DNA of 64,000 nt from Albibacillus kandeliae. GTDB lineage: Bacteria; Pseudomonadota; Alphaproteobacteria; Rhodobacterales; Rhodobacteraceae. The notes beneath the pieces were generated by a model. It searched no databases, had not been told where the DNA came from, and saw nothing but the letters and a program-made list of their open reading frames with translations. Each line of letters begins with the position of its first letter. Positions within the stretch are counted from its first letter, which is position 1. Shown here piece by piece: positions 51,126-58,843 of the stretch. The position numbers were made by a program, and so were the translations under genes. The stretch spans positions 92,439-156,438 of the forward strand of contig NZ_QEHM01000012.1 in NCBI RefSeq assembly GCF_003116585.1, read 5' to 3'.

Positions 51126-52121
51126 TCAGTAAACGCGGGCGCCGGAGGCGTCGAAATAGAACGGGTCGACCGGCAAGATCCGAAGCGTATCGCCAGCGGA
51201 CAGGGTCGTATGCGCATCGGTCACGGTGATCAGGTCGTGATTGCGAAAGCTCAGGTGCAGCCGGGTCTGGTCGCCCAGATGCTCGACACGTTTCACCGTG
51301 CTCTCATCCCCCTCCCCCTGCCGGATCTGCTCGGGGCGCAGGCCGATGCTCTTGGCCCGGGCCGGGGCCCCGGCGAACAGGGTCGCGGGCAGCACGTTGA
51401 TGCGCGGCTGCCCAAGGCGGCTGGCGGCATAGATACTGACCGGATTCTCGTAGATCTCGCGCGGCGTTCCGAACTGCACGAGGCGCCCGTGATCCAGCAC
51501 GCCCACGTGGGTCGCCATCGTCATGGCCTCGATCTGGTCATGCGTCACGTAGAGAAAGGTCGCGCCCGACTGCGACTGGATGTTCTTCAGTTCCACCCGC
51601 AGGTCTGCCCGCAGCTTGGCATCAAGCGAGCTCAGCGGCTCGTCCATCAGGTAGACCGACGGGTTGCGCACCAGCGCCCGCCCGATGGAAACGCGCTGCA
51701 TCTCGCCCCCCGAGAGCGCCGTCGCCTTGTTGTCGAGCTTGTGCGAGATGCGCAGGGTCTCGGCCACCTCGGCGACCTTCCGGGCGATCTGTTCCGGCGG
51801 GGTCTTCAGCAGGGGCGATTTCAGCGGAAAGGCAAGGTTCTCGCGCACGGACATATGCGGGTAGAGCGAGTACTGCTGAAACACCATCGCCACGTTGCGC
51901 TGCGCCGGAGTCAGGTCGGTGACCGTTGTGCCCCCGATCTGCACGGTCCCGCTGTCGGGCTGTTCCAGCCCCGCCACGCTGCGCAGCACGGTGGTCTTGC
52001 CCGCGCCGGTGGGACCGAGCAAGACGACAAAGGCGCCATCCGGTATCGTCAGCGACACGTCGTCCAGCGCGAGGGTCTGCCCGAAACTCTTGGTGATGCG
52101 GTCCAGAACGACTTCAGCCAT
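51126..52121 (-). CDS. ABC transporter ATP-binding protein, sugar/polyol type (second)
   Basis: A 331-residue MalK/UgpC-type ATPase: Walker A GPTGAGKTTV (altered from the usual GPSGCGKST), Q-loop, signature ALSGGEMQRVSIGRALV, and Walker B VYLMDEPLSSLDAKLR. The C-terminal about 95 residues are the TOBE-type regulatory domain (IGLRPEQIRQGEG). It overlaps the preceding ATPase gene by 8 bases. Two different ATPases in one operon is unusual; in the rhizobial glycerol transporter GlpS and GlpT show the same design. Confidence 0.93.
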   Translation of the reverse strand: MAEVVLDRITKSFGQTLALDDVSLTIPDGAFVVLLGPTGAGKTTVLRSVAGLEQPDSGTVQIGGTTVTDLTPAQRNVAMVFQQYSLYPHMSVRENLAFPLKSPLLKTPPEQIARKVAEVAETLRISHKLDNKATALSGGEMQRVSIGRALVRNPSVYLMDEPLSSLDAKLRADLRVELKNIQSQSGATFLYVTHDQIEAMTMATHVGVLDHGRLVQFGTPREIYENPVSIYAASRLGQPRINVLPATLFAGAPARAKSIGLRPEQIRQGEGDESTVKRVEHLGDQTRLHLSFRNHDLITVTDAHTTLSAGDTLRILPVDPFYFDASGARVY

Positions 52122-53211
52122 GACGCAACACCCCCTCGTTGGCGGCAGAGCGCAGCGCCTGACCGGTCTCGCGGTTGAAAAGCGTCACGGTCCGCTCGTT
52201 GAAGCTCAGCCCGGTGGTCTCGCCCTCGCGAACCCTCTGGCTGCTCGCAATGCGCGCCTTGATGTCTCCAAAGCGCGAGCTGAGCGTCACGATCTGCGTC
52301 GTCCCGAGGTATTCAACCGCGATCACGGTCCCACGATAGGCGGCGCGGTCGTCCAGCCGCACATGTTCGGGCCGGATTCCCAGCGCCAGACTGCCGCTGT
52401 GCCCCTCGCGCGCCTCGGGCACCGTGACCGGCGCATCGCCCAGCATGACGCCCATCGCGCCCGGCTGCACGGCCCCATCGAAGGCGAGAAAGTTCATCGG
52501 AGGCGAGCCGATGAACTCGGCCACGAACATGGTCGCGGGCCAGTCGTAAATCTCCTGCGGCTTGCCGAACTGCTCGACCACACCGTGGTTCATCACCACG
52601 ATCTTGTCGCCCATCTGCATGGCCTCGAGCTGGTCGTGCGTCACGTAGACCGTCGTCGCCCCCATCCGGTCATGTAGCGCACGCAGTTCCTCGGCCATGT
52701 GCTCGCGGAACTCGGCATCCAGCGCGCCGAGCGGTTCGTCCATGAAAAAGGCCTTCGGATCCCGCACGATGGCGCGGCCCAGCGCGACGCGCTGACGGTC
52801 CCCGCCCGAAAGCCCGCCCACCGGGCGCGTCAGGATGTCCTCGATCCCGAGGATGCGGGCGACCTCGCCCACCCTCCGCTTGATCTCGGCCCGAGGCATC
52901 CCCTGGCTCTTGAGCGGATAGCTGATGTTTCCGCCCACCGTCATATGCGGGTAGAGCGCGAACATCTGGAACACGAAGGCGATATCGCGGTCCCGGGCCC
53001 GCTTGCGCCCCACCTCCTCGCCGTCGATGTAGATCTGCCCCGACGTCGGCAGTTCGAGCCCCGCCATCATCCGCAACGTCGTCGTCTTGCCGCAGCCCGA
53101 GGGGCCGAGCAGCATGAAGAATTCGCCGTCCTCGATGGTGAAGCTCGAGGATTTCACCGCCGTGAAACTGCCGAAATCCTTGCGGACGTTCTCGATCCTG
53201 ATCTGGGCCAT
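52114..53211 (-). CDS. ABC transporter ATP-binding protein, sugar/polyol type (first)
   Basis: A 365-residue MalK/UgpC-type ATPase with a standard Walker A GPSGCGKTTTL, signature GLSGGDRQRVALGRAIV, Walker B AFFMDEPLGALDAEFR and a C-terminal TOBE-type domain (LALGIRPEHVRLDDRA). It begins 3 bases after the stop of the small membrane protein gene. With the second ATPase it could form a heterodimer, as suggested for glycerol-type ABC importers. All motifs for ATP hydrolysis are present. Confidence 0.94.
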   Translation of the reverse strand: MAQIRIENVRKDFGSFTAVKSSSFTIEDGEFFMLLGPSGCGKTTTLRMMAGLELPTSGQIYIDGEEVGRKRARDRDIAFVFQMFALYPHMTVGGNISYPLKSQGMPRAEIKRRVGEVARILGIEDILTRPVGGLSGGDRQRVALGRAIVRDPKAFFMDEPLGALDAEFREHMAEELRALHDRMGATTVYVTHDQLEAMQMGDKIVVMNHGVVEQFGKPQEIYDWPATMFVAEFIGSPPMNFLAFDGAVQPGAMGVMLGDAPVTVPEAREGHSGSLALGIRPEHVRLDDRAAYRGTVIAVEYLGTTQIVTLSSRFGDIKARIASSQRVREGETTGLSFNERTVTLFNRETGQALRSAANEGVLRHG

Positions 53212-53214
53212 GTC

Positions 53215-53469
53215 CTACTCCGGGAAGTGGCTGACGATGATGAACATGACGGTGCCGAGCAGCGTCACCGAGAAGGACCAGCTGAAGGCCCAGAGAAAGA
53301 AGGGCTGCATCAGCATCACCACTCCGACGCCGATGAGGACGGAGGCCGCCATCTCCCACGGGCCACGCACGAAGATGCGGCGCCCCGCCCCTACGCCCCC
53401 GCCGGGGCCTCGCCGAGAGGAGGCGCCAGCGGTCGGGTTGGCTTCGGTATCCAATGGAGGCTGTGTCAT
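53215..53469 (-). CDS. small membrane protein of the ABC operon
   Basis: An 84-residue protein. The first 45 residues are Pro/Gly/Arg-rich and probably cytoplasmic (PTAGASSRRGPGGGVGAGRR). Two hydrophobic helices follow: MAASVLIGVGVVMLMQPFF and WSFSVTLLGTVMFIIVSHF. It overlaps the permease gene by 4 bases and lies 3 bases before the ATPase gene, so it is surely part of the operon. It could be a counterpart of GlpU-type small proteins of glycerol ABC operons, but I cannot see that family by sequence. The role is unknown. Confidence 0.75.
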   Translation of the reverse strand: MTQPPLDTEANPTAGASSRRGPGGGVGAGRRIFVRGPWEMAASVLIGVGVVMLMQPFFLWAFSWSFSVTLLGTVMFIIVSHFPE

Positions 53470-54404
53470 TTCCGAACCGCTCCGAATGTGATCCCCCGCA
53501 GCAGGTGCTTGCGCAGAAGGATGGTGAAGACCATGACCGGCAACAGGAAGATCGTCGCCCCGGCGGCCACGGCGGGCCAGTCCTGGCCGCCGACGCCGAT
53601 GATGGTCGGAATGAAGGGCGGCGCCGTCTGGGCCGTGCCCGATGTCAGCAGCACCGCGAAGGCGTATTCGTTCCACGCGAAGATCAGGCAGAAGATCGCG
53701 GTGGCCGCGATGCCAGTGGCCGCCTGCGGCAGCACCACCCGGTTGAAGGCCTGAAAACGGGTATAGCCATCGATCAGCGCCGCCTCCTCGTACTCCATCG
53801 GGATCTCGTCGATGAACCCCTTCAGCAGCCAGACCGCCAGCGACAGGTTGACCGCAGTATAAAGCAGGATCATCCCCGCATGGGTGTCACTCAGGCCGAG
53901 CGAGCGGAACATCAGGAAAATCGGGATCGCGACCGCAATCGGCGGCATCATCCGCGTCGAGAGGATGAAGAACAGCAGGTCGTCCTTGAGCGGCACCCGG
54001 AACCGCGAGAAGGCATAGGCGGCCAGCGTCCCGAGCACGATGGTCAGAAAGGTGGAGCCGAACCCGATGATCACCGAGTTCAGAAACCGCTCGCCAAAGC
54101 GCGAGGGTCCGGCAATGACGAGCCCGCGATCGTGGACGATCTTCTCGTACCATGTCTGCGGCGGATGCTGGGCCAAATACTCGGCCGTCTGCCGGGTCTG
54201 CGTGGTGAAGAGATTGACGTACCCCTCCAGCTGCGGCTCGAACAGGACCTTGGGCGGATAGGCGATGGAATCCGCCGAGGATTTGAACCCCGTGGCGATG
54301 ATCCAGACCAGCGGCAGGATGGTGATGACTGCATAGAGCGCGACCAGCACACCCGCGATCCACTTCTGGCCCGGCGACGGCTCGGTTACCGAGAAATCAC
54401 TCAT
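53466..54404 (-). CDS. ABC transporter permease, MalG type
   Basis: A 312-residue permease with six helices. The MalG-type coupling motif EEAALIDGYTRFQAFNRVVLPQA (EAA loop) is clear. Upstream segments IGFGSTFLTIVLGTLAAYAFSRFRVP and MMPPIAVAIPIFLMFRSLGL are standard. The start at 54404 follows GAGGAGGAG; longer frames upstream are not protein-like. A GC hairpin (GTCCCGGG / CCCGGGAC, 54461-54481) lies in the 160-base gap after the first permease gene. It pairs with the first permease to form the import pore. Confidence 0.92.
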   Translation of the reverse strand: MSDFSVTEPSPGQKWIAGVLVALYAVITILPLVWIIATGFKSSADSIAYPPKVLFEPQLEGYVNLFTTQTRQTAEYLAQHPPQTWYEKIVHDRGLVIAGPSRFGERFLNSVIIGFGSTFLTIVLGTLAAYAFSRFRVPLKDDLLFFILSTRMMPPIAVAIPIFLMFRSLGLSDTHAGMILLYTAVNLSLAVWLLKGFIDEIPMEYEEAALIDGYTRFQAFNRVVLPQAATGIAATAIFCLIFAWNEYAFAVLLTSGTAQTAPPFIPTIIGVGGQDWPAVAAGATIFLLPVMVFTILLRKHLLRGITFGAVRK

Positions 54405-54564
54405 CGCCCGCTCCTCCTCGCGAGGCCCCGGCCCAACTCCGCGGCGCGACCTACGCCTACGTCCCGGGCCCGCCCCGGGACCCCGAGACCACAAAGCACA
54501 CCCCCCGCGCCCCCACGGCACAAGCCCAGAGCGCGGATCGACCCAACAAAGCGCATCGCCTGCA

Positions 54565-55512
54565 TCATCGTTCCTTCACCTTGTTCAGGGCCTTCACGTA
54601 GATCGAGGCCAGCCCGAAGACCGTCACGAAAAGGATGATCGCGTAGGCCGAGGAATAGCCCGTGCGCCACTTCTCGAAGGCCTCGCGCTTGAGGTTGATC
54701 GAGGTCAGCTCGGTGGTGGACCCCGGCCCTCCGCCGGTCAGCTGCACCACGAGGTCGAACATCTTGAAGTTCTCGATGCCCCGGAACAGCACCGCCAGCA
54801 TCAGGAAGGGCAGCGCCATGGGGAGGGTGATGGTCCAGAACTGCCGCCAGTTCGACGCCCGGTCGCATTCCGCCGCCTCGTAGATCGAATCCGGGATCGA
54901 CCGCAGGCCCGCAAGACAGATCAGCATCACGAAGGGCGTCCACATCCACGTGTCGACGATCACGATGGCCCAGGGCGCCAGCGCCACGTCGCCGATCATG
55001 CTGAAGCTGGTGGGATCGGCGCCGGTGAAGAAGGCCACCGCGTAGTTGAACAGGCCGATCTGCGGTTGGTACAGGAAGGTCCAGAAGTTGCCGACCACGG
55101 CGGGCGACAGCATCATCGGCAGCACGATGATCGTGGTCCAGAGGTCGTTGCCCTTGAACTTTCGGTTGATCAGCCACGCCAGCGTGAAACCGATCAGCAC
55201 CTGGAACACCAGCGTCCAGATCAGAAAATGCGCCGTCGCCTGCATCGTCGCCCAGATGTCGGGATCGGTCAGGATCCGCTGGTAGTTGCGCAGACCGACC
55301 CACTCCACCTCGGCATTGGGCCGGTTGGCGCGGAAGTTGGTAAAGCTCAGGCGGATGGTCCAGATCAGCGGAAAGATGTTCACCGCCAGCAGCAGGAAGA
55401 TCGTCGGCGCCACGAAGATCCAGGCGATGGCGCGGTCCGAGAGCCCCCTGATCCGCCGTGCAACAGTGGGCGGCGTGGCCACGGCGGCCCGCTCGATCAT
55501 CGAATTGGTCAT
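54565..55512 (-). CDS. ABC transporter permease, MalF type
   Basis: A 315-residue permease. After an N-terminal cytoplasmic stretch, the helices include IAWIFVAPTIFLLLAVNIFPLIW and WTLVFQVLIGFTLAWLIN. The coupling loop SIYEAAECDRASNWRQFWTITLPM is MalF-type. The start at 55512 is chosen because AAGGGA lies 6-11 bases before it; the ATG at 55542 would add 10 residues. It follows the binding-protein gene after a stem-loop and precedes the second permease. Confidence 0.92.
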   Translation of the reverse strand: MTNSMIERAAVATPPTVARRIRGLSDRAIAWIFVAPTIFLLLAVNIFPLIWTIRLSFTNFRANRPNAEVEWVGLRNYQRILTDPDIWATMQATAHFLIWTLVFQVLIGFTLAWLINRKFKGNDLWTTIIVLPMMLSPAVVGNFWTFLYQPQIGLFNYAVAFFTGADPTSFSMIGDVALAPWAIVIVDTWMWTPFVMLICLAGLRSIPDSIYEAAECDRASNWRQFWTITLPMALPFLMLAVLFRGIENFKMFDLVVQLTGGGPGSTTELTSINLKREAFEKWRTGYSSAYAIILFVTVFGLASIYVKALNKVKER

Positions 55513-55575
55513 CTGTGGTCCCTTGCGTGCCTTGGTCTTCATCTCGCGTCCCGTAGGGTGGCCGCGGGCTGACAG

Positions 55576-55604
55576 GCCCCGCACCGGACCGGCCGGTGCG
55601 GGGC
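55576..55604 (-). promoter_or_regulatory. intercistronic stem-loop after the ABC binding-protein gene
   Basis: Perfect 12-bp stem GCCCCGCACCGG / CCGGTGCGGGGC with loop ACCGG, 6 bases after the binding-protein stop and 64 bases before the permease start. It is the fourth such element found after a binding-protein gene in this window. Confidence 0.7.
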
Positions 55605-55610
55605 AACGGG

Positions 55611-56927
55611 TCAGATCTTGCCGTCGTCCTCGAAGACCTCGGTCCAGTCCTTGACCAGCGCGTCGAGCGCCTCCTGCGCGGTGCCCTCACCTGCGACCAC
55701 GTACTTGTGGACCCGGTCCTGCATCGAGAGCAGCAGCGAAGCGTAGGACGGTTCCGCCCAGAAGTCCTTCACGATGGCCATGCTGTCGAGGAAGGTCTGC
55801 GCAAACGGCTGGCTGGAGGCAAAGTCCGGGGCCTCCACCACCGCACGCATGGCCGAGGCGCCGCCCATGTCCCACCATTTCTGCTGGATCTCGGGCTGGG
55901 CGAACCACTTGATGTATTCCAGCGCCGCATCCTGGCTGTCGGAGTAGGACACCACCGAGATGCCCTGCCCGCCCAGCTGGGCAAAGTGGCCATCGGGCCC
56001 GGCGGGGTTCGCGAAGTAACCCGACTTGCCGCCGCCCACGTTCGGGTCGGCCTCGACCCCCGGCCAGATGAAGGCAAAGTTCATCTGCAGCGCGACCTGC
56101 CCCGACTTGTAGGCGTCGATATCCTCGGACATGTACCAGTCGGACGACCCCGGAGGGGTGCAGCAGTCGTAGAGCTCCTTGTAATACTCGAGCCCCTTCG
56201 CCGCTTCCGGCGAATTCACCACGCCCTCAAGCTTGTAGGGCTCCTCGGGGGTGCCGTAGCTGAAGCCGTAGTTGTAGAGCGCGTTGGTCACGCCCATGGT
56301 GATGCCTTCCGAGCCGCGCTCGGTATAGATCGCCGCGCCATAGACCGTCTTGCCGTCGATCTCGCGCTTCTGGAAGAACTTGGCGACCTCCATCAGCTCG
56401 TCCAGCGTCTTGGGCGCTTCAAGCGCGCGGCCGTACTTTTCCTTGAACTCGGCCTGAAGCTCGGGCTTGTCGAACCAGTCCTTGCGATAGGTCCAGCCCA
56501 CGACGTCGGCATAGGCCGGCAGCGCCCAGTAGTTCGGCGTGCCCTTGGGCCATTCGGCATAGCCCGTCACCGTCGCGGGAAGGAAATCATCCATGCTGAT
56601 CCCTTCGGCCTCGAAGAAATCGTTCAGCTTGATGTAATGCCCGGCCTCCGCGCCAAGGCCGATCCACTGGCTGTCCCCGATCATCAGGTCGCAAAGCTCA
56701 CCGCCGGAGTTCAGTTCGTTGAGCATGCGGTCCGCGAAGTTCGGCCAGGGCACGAATTCAAAGGACATCTTGTGCCCGGTCAGGGCCTCGAAGTCCTTCG
56801 ACAGTTCCACGAGTGCGTTGGCTGGGTCCCAGGCCGCCCAGCAAAGAGTGAGGTCGTCAGCCCTTGCAGCAGCGCTTCCCGCAACAATAGCGGCGGCCGC
56901 GACGGACATGGTCCGATTAAAATCCAT
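55611..56927 (-). CDS. ABC transporter substrate-binding protein, sugar/polyol family (type 1)
   Basis: A 438-residue periplasmic receptor of the MalE-like extracellular family. The signal peptide ends AAARA before DDLTLCWAAWDPANALVELSKDFEALTG. Typical segments are DLMIGDSQWIGLGAEAGHY, YWALPAYADVVGWTYRKDWFD and GYFANPAGPDGHFAQLGGQGISV, and a C-terminal segment SMQDRVHKYVVAGEGTAQEALDALVKDW. The start at 56927 follows GGGAGGAC. It heads the operon with two permeases, a small membrane protein, two ATPases and a kinase, and is divergent from the LacI regulator. The ligand is not known. Confidence 0.92.
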   Translation of the reverse strand: MDFNRTMSVAAAAIVAGSAAARADDLTLCWAAWDPANALVELSKDFEALTGHKMSFEFVPWPNFADRMLNELNSGGELCDLMIGDSQWIGLGAEAGHYIKLNDFFEAEGISMDDFLPATVTGYAEWPKGTPNYWALPAYADVVGWTYRKDWFDKPELQAEFKEKYGRALEAPKTLDELMEVAKFFQKREIDGKTVYGAAIYTERGSEGITMGVTNALYNYGFSYGTPEEPYKLEGVVNSPEAAKGLEYYKELYDCCTPPGSSDWYMSEDIDAYKSGQVALQMNFAFIWPGVEADPNVGGGKSGYFANPAGPDGHFAQLGGQGISVVSYSDSQDAALEYIKWFAQPEIQQKWWDMGGASAMRAVVEAPDFASSQPFAQTFLDSMAIVKDFWAEPSYASLLLSMQDRVHKYVVAGEGTAQEALDALVKDWTEVFEDDGKI

Positions 56928-56989
56928 TTGTTGTCCTCCCTGATCAGCTCGGGGACCTCCTCGCCCCACAAAGCTGAGCAATTATTACT

Positions 56990-57035
56990 TGAGGTACGTA
57001 CATCAGAGCAAGTAAAATATGATGTACGCACCTCA
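56990..57035. promoter_or_regulatory. pair of LacI-type operator palindromes
   Basis: Two near-identical 16-bp palindromes, TGAGGTACGTACATCA (56990-57005) and TGATGTACGCACCTCA (57020-57035), lie 30 bases centre to centre, about three helical turns. Each has the form TGA-N-GTACGTAC-N-TCA; the second has one change in its core. They also form a larger inverted repeat of 18-bp arms. They sit in the gap between the divergent ABC operon and the LacI gene, so they are most likely its binding sites. Confidence 0.8.
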
Positions 57036-57101
57036 AGCTCGTTGCGTTCGCCCCCGGATTGGGCGACAACGCTGACCCGTAAGTTGACGGAGACCGCCCC
57101 G

Positions 57102-58133
57102 ATGCGCCCGACCACGAAAGACCTCGCCAAGGCCGCCGGCGTCAGCCTGGCGACCGTTGATCGCGTGCTGAACAAGCGGTCCGGCGTCCGCGAGGAAACC
57201 GTCAACGCCGTCAACGAAGCCATTCAGAAGATTGGATTTGTCCGGAACCAGAACGCCGCGAACCTGGCCCGCGGGCGCAACTACCGTTTCGAGTTCCTGC
57301 TGCCGGAAACCGGGGACGATTTCCTCGCCACCGTGATCGGCCGCATCAAGGAGGCCCGCACCGCCCTGCGCCTCGACGAGATCAACGTCTCCTATCGCTG
57401 CGCCCTGCCGAACAACCCGCACAGGGCGGCAGAGATTCTGGCCGGGGTCTCGCCCGAAGACTCGGACGGGGTGGCGATCATGGCCCCCGAGAGCCCGCAA
57501 CTGCGCGACGCGACGACTCGACTTGTCGAGCGTGGCGTCCAGGTCGTCCACTTCATCTCCGGCCAGCCCGACCTGCGGCCGGTCGATTTCGTCGGGGTCG
57601 ACAACAACGCGGCCGGGGCCACCGCCGGGCGGCTGCTGGGGCGGTTCCTCGCCCCCAGGACCGGCAAGATCGTCGTGGTCTCCGAAACCATGAACTCGCT
57701 CGACAGCGTCGAGCGCCGCCTTGGCTTCGACAAGGTGCTGAGCCGGGATTTCCCCAACCTGACTCCCCTTCCCTCGCTCGAAACCTTCGGAGACCCCGAG
57801 CGGACCAGCCGGGTGGTCCGGACCTCCTACGAGAACCACGCCGACATCGTCGGGGCCTATATCCTCGGCTCCGAGGCCCGGCTGGCGATCGAGGCGATCC
57901 GCAAAGCGACAGATCCGGCCCTGCAGGTGATCATCGCCCACGAGCGCACCCGCTACACCGAGACGATGCTGCGGGAACGCGTACTCGACGCCGTCATCGC
58001 GCAAAACCCCGGCCACCTCGTCCGAAGCGCGATCCGACTGCTCAAGGCCCGCTGCGATCAGCGTCAGCCGCTCGTCTCCCAGGAACAGATCCGCATCGAG
58101 ATCTTGATCGAAGACAATCTGGATCTCCGTTGA
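57102..58133 (+). CDS. LacI family transcriptional regulator
   Basis: A 343-residue regulator. The N-terminal HTH is TTKDLAKAAGVSLATVDRVLNKRSGVREETV, followed by hinge-like NAANLARGRNYRFEFLLPETG, then a periplasmic-binding-protein-type ligand domain (DSDGVAIMAPESPQLRDAT, VDFVGVDNNAAGATAGRLLGRFL). The frame is open from 55596, but that upstream part is antisense to the binding-protein gene; the start at 57102 has GGAG 9 bases upstream and begins the HTH. It is divergent from the ABC operon, with a twin operator between, so it should be the regulator of that operon and respond to its sugar or polyol. Confidence 0.93.
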   Translation: MRPTTKDLAKAAGVSLATVDRVLNKRSGVREETVNAVNEAIQKIGFVRNQNAANLARGRNYRFEFLLPETGDDFLATVIGRIKEARTALRLDEINVSYRCALPNNPHRAAEILAGVSPEDSDGVAIMAPESPQLRDATTRLVERGVQVVHFISGQPDLRPVDFVGVDNNAAGATAGRLLGRFLAPRTGKIVVVSETMNSLDSVERRLGFDKVLSRDFPNLTPLPSLETFGDPERTSRVVRTSYENHADIVGAYILGSEARLAIEAIRKATDPALQVIIAHERTRYTETMLRERVLDAVIAQNPGHLVRSAIRLLKARCDQRQPLVSQEQIRIEILIEDNLDLR

Positions 58134-58268
58134 TCCTCAGGCACGGACCGTGGGGCCTGCTTCGGATGCCGCCGCATTGTCTGCGCGGCTGGTGTTCCCG
58201 GAACACGAGACCGGACCGGCCCTCAACGCAACAACCTCGCTCCCAATACCTGTCCGAACAAACGAACC

Positions 58269-58294
58269 CGGGCCGAGGATATATCCCCGGCCCG
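58269..58294. terminator. hairpin between LacI and YHS genes
   Basis: CGGGCCG and CGGCCCG arms plus two more GG-CC pairs around an ATATAT loop with one mismatch, in the 183-base gap between convergent genes. It should terminate both. Confidence 0.6.
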
Positions 58295-58316
58295 CGAGAC
58301 TTGCGCTTTGATGCGG

Positions 58317-58799
58317 TTACAGGTCGCCGACTGGCGTCGCCTTGATCCCCGGCCACTTCGCATAGGCGCCGGCGATCACCGCCTCCTTGTCTTCGAGGTA
58401 CTTGTCGAAGATCGCCTTGTTGACGAAGAGGTAGAGCTTGCCATCGACGATATCGGCGTAGCGCACGTCGCCGTCCAGCTTCTTGCCCACGAAGACCCCG
58501 AAGGCACAGAATCCGCCGAACTGCGGCAGCATCGCCGCCGGGTCCGCATCGAAGGCCGCCTTGGTCTCGGTGGTAGCGAAGTAATAGTCGACGCCCTCGT
58601 GCGCCGAGGTGAATTCCGCATCCCCAAGAATCGGCGCGTCGGCCTTGAACATCGAAACCGGATCGAAGCCATGCATCCCGAGGGGATGCCCGGACAGCGT
58701 CAGGCCGTTGGCCACATTGGTCTCGTCGGCGGCAAAGGCCGCAGGGGCAAGCGCGATGGCAAAGGCCGCTGCGGTGATCAGAATGGAAAATCGGGTCAT
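58317..58799 (-). CDS. exported YHS-domain protein
   Basis: A 160-residue protein with a signal peptide ending AAFA, then a YHS domain: HGFDPVSMFKADAPILGDAEFTSAHEGVDYYFATTETKAAFDADPAAMLPQFGGFCAFGV. Such domains bind metals or occur with copper and heavy-metal systems. The C-terminal part (ADIVDGKLYLFVNKAIFDKYLEDKEAVIA) is the usual tail of this group. The start at 58799 follows AAGGA by 9 bases. It is the last gene downstream of a cysteine hydrolase, 44 bases apart, so likely co-transcribed. The substrate or metal is not known. Confidence 0.85.
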   Translation of the reverse strand: MTRFSILITAAAFAIALAPAAFAADETNVANGLTLSGHPLGMHGFDPVSMFKADAPILGDAEFTSAHEGVDYYFATTETKAAFDADPAAMLPQFGGFCAFGVFVGKKLDGDVRYADIVDGKLYLFVNKAIFDKYLEDKEAVIAGAYAKWPGIKATPVGDL

Positions 58800-58843
58800 T
58801 GTCGTTTGTCCTTGTTTCGGAAGGGTTTGGGTGAAGGAAGGGG

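Noticed and set aside
55596..57101. Upstream part of an 845-codon plus-strand frame ending with the LacI gene
   Set aside because: It is antisense to the complete binding-protein gene, shows no family features, and a ribosome-binding site and HTH mark the real start at 57102.
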